From: Nitratidesulfovibrio sp. SRB-5
Lineage (GTDB): Bacteria; Desulfobacterota; Desulfovibrionia; Desulfovibrionales; Desulfovibrionaceae
Length of the DNA: 64,000 bases
Direction: 5' to 3'
Assembly (NCBI RefSeq): GCF_019931275.1
Contig: NZ_JAIOTY010000001.1
Coordinates: 1,522,650 to 1,586,649 of the forward strand
Positions 1-10,857 of the stretch are shown one piece after another. The stretch's first letter is position 1, and each line of letters opens with the position of its first letter. The notes below the pieces were generated by a model. It saw only the letters and a list, made by a program, of their open reading frames with translations, searched no databases and was not told the origin of the DNA. A program made the translations under genes and the position numbers.

Positions 1-2895
<2,895 letters not shown>

Positions 2896-2934
2896 GTGGC
2901 GCTCTCCGTGGGCTGTGCCTGCGGCGTCGCGTGG

Positions 2935-3055
2935 CGCGCCGCGTGTCCTGGCTGCGTATCCGGGTGCGTGTCCTGACTGCGTATCCTGACTGCGTGTCGG
3001 GGCCGCGTGTCCTGCTCTGCGTATGGGGGCTGCGTGTCGGGGTGCGGCAGGGAAG
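2935..3055. repeat. imperfect tandem repeats between STAS and FapA genes
   Basis: The 208-bp gap between the two genes is mostly degenerate copies of a unit of about 12-15 bp built on GCGTGTCC / GCGTATCC followed by TGACT or TGGCT. No conserved protein is encoded here on either strand. It is one member of the short-repeat family scattered through the window. Confidence 0.6.
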
Positions 3056-3103
3056 GCCATATGCCTGCCGTGACCGATTCGCCCGAACTCCGTGCTTGCG
3101 GGA

Positions 3104-3448
3104 CTAGTCCGGCAGCAGGGCCAGCAGGTCTTCCTCGTCACCAAGGATGGGAAAGAACCCGGTGAGTTGCGCGGTTTCCATGGTGTGCACCGCTTCTGCG
3201 GTGGGCCGGTACAGCAGCAGGCGGCGGCCCATGGAGCGGGCCTTGGTGCTGGCGGCCACCAGCGTGCCCAGCCCGGAGCTGTCCATGAACGACACGGCGG
3301 CAAGGTCCAGCACCACGTCGGACACGCCCTTGCGGGCAAACAGCCGTTCCAGTTCGTTGCGGACCTCCGTGGCGTTGGCCAGGGTCAGTTCGCCCGTCAG
3401 CGCCGCAACAAGGATGTTTCCGTGATCGTCAAGTTCGAGGTGCGCCAT
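3104..3448 (-). CDS. STAS-domain anti-sigma factor antagonist
   Basis: 114 residues, a complete single STAS domain (SpoIIAA/RsbV type). The signature FMDSSGLGTLV contains the serine pair at 57-58 that is the usual phosphorylation site in this family. In the known scheme the dephosphorylated protein binds the HATPase partner and releases a target; phosphorylation reverses this. The partner kinase (3397-3858) and a PP2C phosphatase (3871-5424) are directly upstream, so this is the switch protein of a complete module. Start at 3448 has GGAGG five bases upstream. It overlaps the upstream gene by 52 bases, which suggests translational coupling. The downstream target is not visible. Confidence 0.9.
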   Translation of the reverse strand: MAHLELDDHGNILVAALTGELTLANATEVRNELERLFARKGVSDVVLDLAAVSFMDSSGLGTLVAASTKARSMGRRLLLYRPTAEAVHTMETAQLTGFFPILGDEEDLLALLPD

Positions 3449-3858
3449 TGTTCCTCCGGTATGGCCAATTGCAGATGCAGGGTGTTGCCGTCCGGGCCGG
3501 TTTCACCCGTCACGGCATCGCACAGGCAGGTGATGATGCGCAAGCCCCGTCCGGACGTGGCTTCCGGCGCCCCCACCGCAGGGGGCAACGGGCAGGCGGC
3601 GCAGCCTCGCCCCCAGTCGGTGACGGCCAGCGCCATGTCCACGCGCGGGTTCACCGTCAGGCGTACCCGCACCGGGCCGGGCTGCCCTTGCGGGTAGGCA
3701 TGGCGCACCACGTTGGCGCAGGCCTCCGCCGTGACCAGCTCCAGCGGATGCACCAGTGTGGGCGCGGCAAGGTAGGCGGCCATGGTTGCGGCAATGCCGC
3801 GCACGAAGGGGCGATAGGTTTCGCGCAGGGCGGTGGTGGAAAATTCGTAGTTGTGCAT
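3397..3858 (-). CDS. serine kinase/anti-sigma factor, HATPase_c (RsbW-like)
   Basis: 153 residues, the small single-domain GHKL ATPase of the RsbW/SpoIIAB class. Visible motifs: N box EACANVVRHAY (Asn49), G1 box VTDWGRG (80-85) and G2 box SGRGLRII (102-109). Family members bind ATP, phosphorylate a STAS partner and sequester a sigma factor or other effector. A cysteine pair (CAAC) follows the G1 box, which is unusual but of unknown meaning. The gene lies 12 bases after the phosphatase gene and overlaps the STAS gene, giving a tight three-gene switch. Confidence 0.87.
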   Translation of the reverse strand: MHNYEFSTTALRETYRPFVRGIAATMAAYLAAPTLVHPLELVTAEACANVVRHAYPQGQPGPVRVRLTVNPRVDMALAVTDWGRGCAACPLPPAVGAPEATSGRGLRIITCLCDAVTGETGPDGNTLHLQLAIPEEQWRTSNLTITETSLLRR

Positions 3859-3870
3859 GGCGCGCTTCCG

Positions 3871-5424
3871 TCAATGGGCCCCGGCGGGCTCGTCTGGCCT
3901 GACCGGTTCGTCTGGCCTGACCGGTTCGTCTGGCCTGACCGGTTCGCCGGGGACGGGCCCCTCGCGGCGTATCCACAGGGCGGTCACATCGTCCCGGAAG
4001 GGCGGCATGCCGCCAGCCACATCACGTAGGGCCGATTCCATGGCGGCCAGCACCTCGCTGCCGGCGCGCAGGCATGGTTCGGTCAGTTCCAGAAACCGTT
4101 CCGGGCCAAGGTGGGTGCCTCCCGGTGCCGTCCAGTCGTGCAGGCCGTCGGTGAACAGCAGCAACTGGCAGCCGGGTGGAAAGGCGCGCAGTTCCGCGGC
4201 GAAATCGGCGTTGAAGAATCCCAGCAGCGGAGCGTTGGACGGCAGACGGGTGACCTGCCCGCCGCCGTCGCGCAGCAGGGCGGGGCAATGCCCGGCGTTG
4301 ACGTATTCCAGCGTGCCCACGGCAAAGTCGATGTCACCCGCGAACAGGGTGACGAAGTCCGGCTCGCCGCCGATGATGTCCACTAGGTGCCGGTTGATGC
4401 GCTGTACGGTCTCGGTCAGCGGCAGAGGGGGCATGCCGTCGGCGTGGCGGGCGGCGGCGCCGTCGTTCTGGGCGCGCACCAGGGTGCGCACGATGCTCAT
4501 GAGAAAGGCGGCGCGGGCTCCGTGGCCGGACACGTCGGCAATGACCACCCGCAGCACCGGGCCGTCGACGTCGGATAGGGCAGGCTGCACAGGCGGGGCG
4601 GGCTGGTCTGGCACGGCGGACGAAGAAAGCTGCGCCGGAGATGCCGTGGGCGCGGCATTGGCGGGGACGCGCGGGGGCAGCAGGAAGTAGTCGAAATAGT
4701 CGCCGCTGGCATCGCCGGATGGACGATACAGGCTTTCCACGTGCAGGCCGGGCAGATATGGCGAGGACGAAGGCAGCAGGCGCATCTGCAATTCTGCCAC
4801 GCGGGCCATTTCGCGGGTCAGCCTGTCCGAGTAGGCGCGCAGGCGGCGGGCCATGCGGGCCTGCCGGGCGCCCACGGACACGCGGGCGTCCAGTTCCAGC
4901 GGTTCCAGCGGCAGGCGCAGGGCGTCGTTGGCGCCCATGGCCAGGGCGTCGGCCCGCAAGGCGTGGTCGTCCGGCTCGGTGAGCACGATGAGGAACACGT
5001 CCTCGTCGCCGCGCACGGCGCGGATGGCCCGCACCAGGTCGAGCGCGGGAAGGTGGCCGTCCGCATGCGCGCCCTGTGTCGATACGGACGCCGAAGCGGA
5101 CGCCGATGCGGGTACGGACGGGGGCGGCACGGGGTCGTAAGGCGGCGGCGGGGGCGCGGCAAGACGTGGGGGGACAGGCGCCGCATCGGGCCGGGCCGGA
5201 TATGTATGGGCCGGATATGTTGGGGCAGGATATGTTGGGGCGGCGTCGGGCAGGGCGGCGTCGATGATCACCACGTGGGGGCGGCGCGCGTCGTGCAAGG
5301 CCAGCGCCTCGGCCAGGGTGGCGGCGCGCAGCATGGTGCGGCCCGTGCCGGGCAGGCGGCGCAGCGCCTCGCGCGTCAGCGGCGTGGGCGCGGCGATGAG
5401 AAGGGTGATGTCATCCGCCGCCAT
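3871..5424 (-). CDS. response-regulator-like PP2C (SpoIIE/RsbU) phosphatase
   Basis: 517 residues. Residues 1-180 are a receiver-like domain: VVIIDAALPD keeps the acceptor position (Asp55), but the N-terminal acidic pair is replaced by AAP and the usual conserved lysine region reads DALRLPL. A Pro/Ala/Ser-rich insertion (about 61-125, including a three-fold PTYPA-like repeat) splits the domain after Asp55. A short coiled linker (about 195-215) leads to the PP2C-type domain with ADVSGHG (about 297-303), LFTDGLHDW and FRDDVTALW metal-binding motifs. The C-terminus is a three-fold EPVRPD repeat. It should dephosphorylate the STAS protein downstream. It overlaps dtd by 14 bases. The degenerate receiver may not be phosphorylated. 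Confidence 0.87.
   Translation of the reverse strand: MAADDITLLIAAPTPLTREALRRLPGTGRTMLRAATLAEALALHDARRPHVVIIDAALPDAAPTYPAPTYPAHTYPARPDAAPVPPRLAAPPPPPYDPVPPPSVPASASASASVSTQGAHADGHLPALDLVRAIRAVRGDEDVFLIVLTEPDDHALRADALAMGANDALRLPLEPLELDARVSVGARQARMARRLRAYSDRLTREMARVAELQMRLLPSSSPYLPGLHVESLYRPSGDASGDYFDYFLLPPRVPANAAPTASPAQLSSSAVPDQPAPPVQPALSDVDGPVLRVVIADVSGHGARAAFLMSIVRTLVRAQNDGAAARHADGMPPLPLTETVQRINRHLVDIIGGEPDFVTLFAGDIDFAVGTLEYVNAGHCPALLRDGGGQVTRLPSNAPLLGFFNADFAAELRAFPPGCQLLLFTDGLHDWTAPGGTHLGPERFLELTEPCLRAGSEVLAAMESALRDVAGGMPPFRDDVTALWIRREGPVPGEPVRPDEPVRPDEPVRPDEPAGAH
3891..3944. repeat. three 18-bp tandem repeats in the phosphatase C-terminus
   Basis: Three perfect copies of an 18-bp unit (CGTCTGGCCTGACCGGTT on the plus strand) encode EPVRPD three times near the C-terminus of the phosphatase. 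The unit length is a multiple of three, so copy-number change would lengthen the tail without a frameshift. Confidence 0.9.
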
Positions 5425-5965
5425 GGGGTGGTCGCCGCTCCGGAAAGAGGTCGTCGTCGCTCAGCCAGATGGTCACCGGCCCCCAGTTGACGAGGGAGAC
5501 GTCCATGTCGGCCGCGAAGATGCCACAGCGTACCCGGCCCGGCAGGCGTGCGTCAATATCGGTAGCCAGTTGGCCGAACAGGCCTTCGGCCACGGCGGGC
5601 TGCGCGGCGGAGGAAAACGACGGGCGGCGGCCCTTGCGGCAGTCGGCGTGCAGGGTGAACTGGGGCACCAGCAGCAGCTGGCCCAACGTGCCGCCGGAAG
5701 CGATGCCGCCGACCATGGCGTCCTGCATGCTGGCGGGTACGGGCCATTCGCGCAGGCCCACGTTCATCTTTCCCGCGTCGTCGGGAAACACGCGCAGGTC
5801 CAGCATCTTGTCGATCATGCCCGCCCAGCGCGGCTCACCGGGCAGCGCGGCGGTATCGCGCGGGCCAAAGCCCGCCAGCACCACCAGCCCCGGCCCGATG
5901 GCGGCCACGATTTCACCGTTTACCGCCACCGATCCCCGGCGCGCCCGTTGCAGCAGCAGTCGCAT
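5411..5965 (-). CDS. dtd: D-aminoacyl-tRNA deacylase
   Basis: 184 residues, slightly longer than the usual ~150. It removes D-amino acids (and glycine from tRNA-Ala) from mis-charged tRNAs. Recognisable family blocks are MRLLLQRARRGSVAV at the start, FPDDAGKMNV, KGRRPSFSSAAQP and DMDVSLVNWGPVTIWL. The second active-site motif NxGPxT is present (Asn160 to Thr165). The first motif, normally Ser-Gln-x-x-x, reads Pro101-Gln102-Phe-Thr-Leu: the serine is proline, a substitution I associate with the ATD/DTD2-like branch. The start at 5965 has GAGGAA upstream. The extra C-terminal residues (DLFPERRPPHGGG) overlap the phosphatase start. Confidence 0.9.
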   Translation of the reverse strand: MRLLLQRARRGSVAVNGEIVAAIGPGLVVLAGFGPRDTAALPGEPRWAGMIDKMLDLRVFPDDAGKMNVGLREWPVPASMQDAMVGGIASGGTLGQLLLVPQFTLHADCRKGRRPSFSSAAQPAVAEGLFGQLATDIDARLPGRVRCGIFAADMDVSLVNWGPVTIWLSDDDLFPERRPPHGGG

Positions 5966-6057
5966 GTCGTTCCTCTATTCCGTGGCGGAGACGGGTGCGG
6001 AACGCCGTCCCCCGCTCGTCAGGCCAGGGAAAGCCGGAGGCAGCCAGGCCTGTCGCC

Positions 6058-7809
6058 CTACTGCGCTCCGTCGTCGTCGGACGCGGCGGCTGTTGCGGGA
6101 GACGCCGCCAGTTCCGCCTTCAGCTTCTCTTCTTCCTCGGTGCGCAGGATGCGGCGCAGTACCTTGCCTACCACGGTCTTGGGCAGGTCGTCGCGAAACT
6201 CCACCTGCTTGGGCACCTTGTAGCTGGCCAGCTTTTCGCGGCAGTGGGCCACGACCTCTGCCTTGGTCAGCTTTTCGCCGGGCTTGACCACCACGAAGGC
6301 CTTGATCATCTCGCCGCGCGTGGGGTGGGGCACGCCCACGGTCACCGCTTCCTTGATCCTGGGGTGCTCGTGCAGCACTTCATCGATTTCGCGCGGGTAC
6401 ACGTTGTAGCCGCCCACCAGGAACATGTCCTTCTTGCGGTCCACGATGGTGAAGTAGCCGTCCTCGTCCATGGTGGCGATGTCGCCGGTGTACAGCCAGC
6501 CGTTGCGCAGGGTGTTGGCGGTTTCGTCCGGGCGGTTCCAGTAGCCCTTCATGACCTGCGGGCCGCGGATGATAAGTTCGCCCACCTTGCCCGCGGGCAG
6601 CGGCACCAGGCCCACTTCCATGTCCACGATGCGCGCCTCGGTGTCCGGGAAGGGGATGCCGATGGACCCGGCCTTGCTGACCCCGTGGATGGGGTTCAGG
6701 TGGGTGACCGGCGAGGCCTCCGTCAGGCCGAAGCCTTCGATGACCTGAGCCCCGGTAAGTTCCCTGAACCGCTTGATGTGCTCCATCGGCATGGGCGCCG
6801 ACCCCGAAATGCAGTAGCGGATGGAGGTCAGGTCGTAGTCGCCCACCTCCTTCTGCTGCATCAGCGAAATGTAGATGGAGGGCGCGCCGGGGAAGATGGT
6901 GGGCTTGTGCTTCTGGATGCCCACCAGCACGTCGCGCGGGACATAACGCGGGAAGGGCACGATGGTGGCCGCAAGGGCCGTGGGCAGGGTGAGGCAGGTG
7001 GTCAGCCCGTAGACATGGAAGTAGGGCATCAGCCCCAGGAAACAGTGGTCCATGTCGCGGGCTTCGCCCAAAATGGTGGTGATCTGCTGCACGTTCACCG
7101 ACATGTTGTGGTGCGTCAGCATGACCCCCTTGGAAATGCCCGTGGTGCCGCCGGTGTATTGCAGCACTGCCAGGTCTTCGGTGGGGTTGCACGTGGTGGT
7201 GGAATGGCGGGCCTTGCCCTTGAGCAGGCTTTTCCACGGCAGCACGTGCCTGCCGTCAAAGGGCAGCTCGCGCCAGGTGCCCTCGCGCTTGGCCTTGAAG
7301 GCGTACAGGAAGTTGAGCGGGAAGGCCAACCCGTCGCCGATGCGGGTGAGGAAATACTTGTCGATGCCCAGCTTTTCGCGCAGTGGCTCTATCTTGGGCC
7401 ATACCAGGTCGAGGGCGATCATGAACCGCGCGCCGGAGTCGTGGATCTGGTGGACCAGTTCCTTTTCCATGTACAGCGGGTTGGTCATCACCACCACGCC
7501 GCCAGCCTTCAGCACCGCCCAGAAGGCAATGACCGTCTGCGGCAGGTTGGGCAGCATGATCGACACCTTGTCGCCGCGCCGCACGCCCTGGGCGCGCAGG
7601 TTGGCGGCCATGACCTCCGCCAGTTGGCGCAGCTTGGCGTAGCTGAGGCGATAGTTGCGGAAGGCGATGGCCGTGCGGCGGGGGGTGCGTTCCGCGGCCC
7701 TGTCCAGCAGGGTGAACAGCGGAAAGGTTTCGTAGCTGATGTTGGCGGGAACGCCCGCATCGTAGCTGGCCAGCCAGGGGAAATCGGCGGAGGTGTTGGG
7801 TTCGGTCAT
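6058..7809 (-). CDS. fadD: long-chain fatty-acid--CoA ligase (AMP-binding)
   Basis: 583 residues, full length for the acyl-CoA synthetase family. It activates fatty acids with ATP to acyl-AMP and then acyl-CoA. The P-loop-like motif YTGGTTGISKG is at 218-228, the A5/A8 blocks appear as GFGLTEASP and LYTGDIATMDEDGYF, and the C-terminal lysine motif as GKVLRRILR. The N-terminus lacks a signal peptide, so it is cytosolic or membrane-associated. It is transcribed toward dtd with a gap of 92 bp; the next gene upstream (ispDF) is also on the minus strand 298 bp away. A 19-bp motif shared with the hyn upstream region sits about 100 bp upstream (7901-7919). The ribosome site is weak. Substrate chain length cannot be read from sequence. 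Confidence 0.9.
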   Translation of the reverse strand: MTEPNTSADFPWLASYDAGVPANISYETFPLFTLLDRAAERTPRRTAIAFRNYRLSYAKLRQLAEVMAANLRAQGVRRGDKVSIMLPNLPQTVIAFWAVLKAGGVVVMTNPLYMEKELVHQIHDSGARFMIALDLVWPKIEPLREKLGIDKYFLTRIGDGLAFPLNFLYAFKAKREGTWRELPFDGRHVLPWKSLLKGKARHSTTTCNPTEDLAVLQYTGGTTGISKGVMLTHHNMSVNVQQITTILGEARDMDHCFLGLMPYFHVYGLTTCLTLPTALAATIVPFPRYVPRDVLVGIQKHKPTIFPGAPSIYISLMQQKEVGDYDLTSIRYCISGSAPMPMEHIKRFRELTGAQVIEGFGLTEASPVTHLNPIHGVSKAGSIGIPFPDTEARIVDMEVGLVPLPAGKVGELIIRGPQVMKGYWNRPDETANTLRNGWLYTGDIATMDEDGYFTIVDRKKDMFLVGGYNVYPREIDEVLHEHPRIKEAVTVGVPHPTRGEMIKAFVVVKPGEKLTKAEVVAHCREKLASYKVPKQVEFRDDLPKTVVGKVLRRILRTEEEEKLKAELAASPATAAASDDDGAQ

Positions 7810-7900
7810 ACGTGGTGGCGGACCGTGGCCGCCACGTCATTCCGCGCATTCCGCCCGGCCCGGCAAGGCGCATGCGGTGCACGGGCGCTGGCGCTGGCCC

Positions 7901-7919
7901 GTATTGTTCGTGTGTTCAA
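7901..7919 (-). promoter_or_regulatory. 19-bp motif shared with hydrogenase upstream region
   Basis: On the minus strand the site reads TTGAACACACGAACAATAC. The same 19 bases with a single difference occur at 25610-25628, upstream of hynB. The flanks of the two sites are unrelated, which favours a bound site over a copied segment. The spacing does not fit a simple sigma-70 promoter. The regulator is unknown. Confidence 0.35.
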
Positions 7920-8107
7920 GGGGATGGAAGGCAAACCTTCGGATTTGTACTATGCGGCTCGCGCCCGCGCAAGCCCCACGGCACGGGGAAAAGGGCGTCC
8001 CGTGCCCAATGCGTGCCCGCGGGGCGAATGCGTGTCTGCCGGGTAAGCGGTGCCTGCGGGGCGAATGCGTAACTGACGCGCGGGGTTTCAGCCCGGCCCG
8101 TGTCCGC

Positions 8108-9415
8108 TCAGGCGCCGCCTGTGCCGCCTGTACCGCCGGTGTCCCCGGCTTCGCCTGCATCACCGGGGCGGCCAGCCCGCACGGGGCGCAGGCCGGTCAC
8201 GGCGGCCACGGCCTTCAGGCCCTTCTTTTCGCCGGTGAACCCCAGTTTTTCTTCGGTGGTGGCCTTCACGTTCACCATGGCCTCGTCCAGAGCCAGCAGG
8301 CGGCAGACGTTGCGGCGGATATGTTCGCGCCACGGGGCCAGCCGGGGCACCTGGGCGATGATGGTCAGGTCCACGTTGGTGATTTCCAGCCCTGCGGCTC
8401 GGGTCAGGCCCAGCACCTCGTCCAGCAGGACGGCGGAGTTGGCGTTGTCCAGCGCGGCGTCGGTATCCGGAAAATGCTGGCCGATGTCTCCGCCGCCGAT
8501 GCACCCCAGCAGGGCATCGGTGAGGGCGTGCAGCAGCACGTCGCCGTCGGAATGGGCAACCACCTCCGGACCGCCGGGAATGAGCACGCCGCCCAGCTTC
8601 ATGGGACGGGGGGGGCGGCCCGCCTCTTCCTTTCGCACGTAGCGATGCACGTCGTAGCCCCAGCCGGTGCAGGGAATCAGGCGCATCTGCCCGTTGCGGG
8701 CATCCCACGGGGTACGGGCGGTGTCGGCATCGTCCAGCATGGCCAGGTCCTCCGGCGTGGTGATCTTGGCGTTGGCGACCTCGCCGGGCACCACGTGCAC
8801 GGCAACGTCGCAGCGTTCCAGCAGGGCGGCATCGTCGGTAACGGTCCAGCCCTCGGCACGGGCGCGTTCATGCGCCTGTCGCAGCGCGGCCAGCGCAAAG
8901 CCCTGCGGGGTCTGCACCGCCACCAGCCCGGACCTGTCCGGGGTGTGGGCAACCACGCCGTTGGCCGTCTGCTTGATGGTGTCCGTCACCGCCACTCCCG
9001 GCACCACCCCCGGCGCGCCCGCCGCCAGCGCGTCGAGCACCGCGTTGCACAACGCCGCCGTGGCGAATGGCCGGGCCGCGTCATGCACCAGCACCGCGTC
9101 GCACTCGTGCGGCAGGGCCGCAAGCCCCGCCGCCACCGAATCCTGCCGCAGCGCGCCGCCCGCCACCGCCCGCCACGGCACACCCAGGGCGCGTCCGGCG
9201 TCCAGCGCGGTCAAACGCTCGCGCTCGGCTTCCAGCCTGTCCTGCGGGAACACGAACACCAGCCCGCGCACCCGCGCCACCGCCGCGAACGTGCGCGCCG
9301 AACGCCAGTACAACGGCGCCCCCCGGTGCTGGATGAACTGCTTGGCCGTGGACAGCCCGGCCGCAGCCAGCCGGGTGCCGCTGCCCGCCGCGAGAACAAT
9401 GGCCCATGCGTGCAT
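8108..9415 (-). CDS. ispDF: bifunctional IspD/IspF (MEP pathway fusion)
   Basis: 435 residues joining two enzymes of isoprenoid precursor synthesis. The N-terminal half is 2-C-methyl-D-erythritol 4-phosphate cytidylyltransferase (VLAAGSGTRLA at 7-17, VHDAARPF, TDTIKQT, QTPQGF). The C-terminal half, from about residue 240, is 2-C-methyl-D-erythritol 2,4-cyclodiphosphate synthase with the GWGYDVHRYV metal motif, HSDGDVLLHALTDALLG, and VKATTEEKLGFTG. The protein ends in a Gly/Thr-rich repeat tail (GDTGGTGGTGGA) produced by tandem DNA repeats. Start at 9415 is supported by AAGGA about seven bases upstream. The IspE step is not in the window. Confidence 0.95.
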   Translation of the reverse strand: MHAWAIVLAAGSGTRLAAAGLSTAKQFIQHRGAPLYWRSARTFAAVARVRGLVFVFPQDRLEAERERLTALDAGRALGVPWRAVAGGALRQDSVAAGLAALPHECDAVLVHDAARPFATAALCNAVLDALAAGAPGVVPGVAVTDTIKQTANGVVAHTPDRSGLVAVQTPQGFALAALRQAHERARAEGWTVTDDAALLERCDVAVHVVPGEVANAKITTPEDLAMLDDADTARTPWDARNGQMRLIPCTGWGYDVHRYVRKEEAGRPPRPMKLGGVLIPGGPEVVAHSDGDVLLHALTDALLGCIGGGDIGQHFPDTDAALDNANSAVLLDEVLGLTRAAGLEITNVDLTIIAQVPRLAPWREHIRRNVCRLLALDEAMVNVKATTEEKLGFTGEKKGLKAVAAVTGLRPVRAGRPGDAGEAGDTGGTGGTGGA

Positions 9416-9460
9416 GTACGGTCCTTGAAAAGAAAAGTGGAAAGGAGAGGGGAAAGATAC

Positions 9461-9496
9461 GGGGGGAAGGAGGCTTTGAAAAGCCCCCTTCCCCCC
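9461..9496. other. polypurine-arm hairpin upstream of ispDF
   Basis: An inverted repeat of about 17 bp with one mismatch, one arm being G-rich (GGGGGGAAGGAGGCTTT) and the other its complement. It lies 46 bp upstream of the ispDF start, so it would fall in the 5' leader of a transcript arriving from rnpB. It could act as a terminator or leader structure; no long U-tract follows. Confidence 0.5.
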
Positions 9497-9635
9497 GTGC
9501 CCCCCATCCCGCAAACTTTCTAATTGGGGGTAAGGGGGCGAGGCAGCGGCTTTTGTGTTCACCGTCCCTTCGCGCTCCATCTGCACCAAAAAGAACCCCC
9601 AAATGAAAAGTTTGGGGGAAGGAGGGAGGGGGACC

Positions 9636-9683
9636 GGGGGAGGGAGGAAGGTACTTTTTTAAAAGTACCTTCCTCCCTCCCCC
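9636..9683. terminator. perfect 23-bp hairpin downstream of rnpB
   Basis: A perfect 23-bp inverted repeat with a 2-base loop (arm GGGGGAGGGAGGAAGG plus TACTTTT) begins 18 bp beyond the RNase P RNA 3' end on the minus strand. Position suggests a terminator or processing structure for rnpB. The expected run of U after the stem is missing, so mechanism is uncertain. The purine arm continues a longer G-rich tract from 9614. Confidence 0.5.
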
Positions 9684-9701
9684 GTATGCCCTTGAAACTA
9701 T

Positions 9702-10065
<364 letters not shown>

Positions 10066-10089
10066 AAATCGGATGCGCGGTGGTCCGGC

Positions 10090-10839
10090 CTATTCGGCGG
10101 CCGGGGTTTCCACGCAGAAGTGTTCGCTCCAGTAGATGAGGCGCTGGCAGTTGGGGCAGCTGAGGATCTGGGTGCCCTTCTGCAACTCGATGTAGCTCTG
10201 CGGCGGGATGGAGATGTGGCAGCCGGAGCACACGCCCTTGTCCACGGGCACGATGACCGGGTTTTCCAGCCGCTGGCGGATGAATTCGTAGCGGCTCAGC
10301 ACGGGCGGGGGCACTTCCTTGCCTGCGGCGTTGCGCTGCGATTCCAGATCTGCCAGGCCCGCGCCGGCTTCGGTCAGGCGCGCTTCAAGGCTGGCCTTCT
10401 TGGCTTCCAGGTCGGCCTTGAGGGTGGTGTAGCGCTCGTCCATCTCCGTCATGGCCTCGGTCTGGCGTTGCAACTCTTCGGCCAGGGCCAGCTTTTCTTC
10501 CTCGCGCGAGCGGTTCATCTTTTCCATGTTGTCCATTTCGCGCATCATGGCGTGGTATTCCTTGGTGTTACCCACGAGCATGAGCTTGGACTTGCTCTTC
10601 TTGATGCGCAGGGAATCGTCCTCGATTTCGGTGCCGAGGCGCTTTTCCTGCTCCTTCAGGTGGGTGAGCTTGTCGAGGAGGCGGTTGCGCTGTTCCTCGA
10701 GGACGTCGAAGCGCTGTTGCAGCCCTTCCACTTCCTGCGGCGCGTTCTTCAGTTCCGCCTTGATGCCGTAGATGTGGTCGTCCACCTTCTGCAGGGCGAC
10801 AAGCTGTTCGATCTGCTTGAGATACAGGCTCAACGTCAT
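10090..10839 (-). CDS. coiled-coil C4-type zinc-ribbon protein
   Basis: 249 residues. Residues 1-180 are heptad-like, charged helices, predicted as a long antiparallel coiled coil. The last ~50 residues carry a zinc ribbon with two Cys-x2-Cys knuckles (CSGCHISIPP and SCPNCQRLIYW). This matches the family often annotated as C4-type zinc ribbon protein (CT398-like), a putative nucleic-acid or scaffolding factor of unknown function. The order nif3-like gene, this gene, rnpB places it among tRNA-maturation genes. Start at 10839 has AGGAGG just upstream, with very short spacing. Confidence 0.85.
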   Translation of the reverse strand: MTLSLYLKQIEQLVALQKVDDHIYGIKAELKNAPQEVEGLQQRFDVLEEQRNRLLDKLTHLKEQEKRLGTEIEDDSLRIKKSKSKLMLVGNTKEYHAMMREMDNMEKMNRSREEEKLALAEELQRQTEAMTEMDERYTTLKADLEAKKASLEARLTEAGAGLADLESQRNAAGKEVPPPVLSRYEFIRQRLENPVIVPVDKGVCSGCHISIPPQSYIELQKGTQILSCPNCQRLIYWSEHFCVETPAAE

Positions 10840-10857
10840 ATCCTCCTGAAATGCGGG

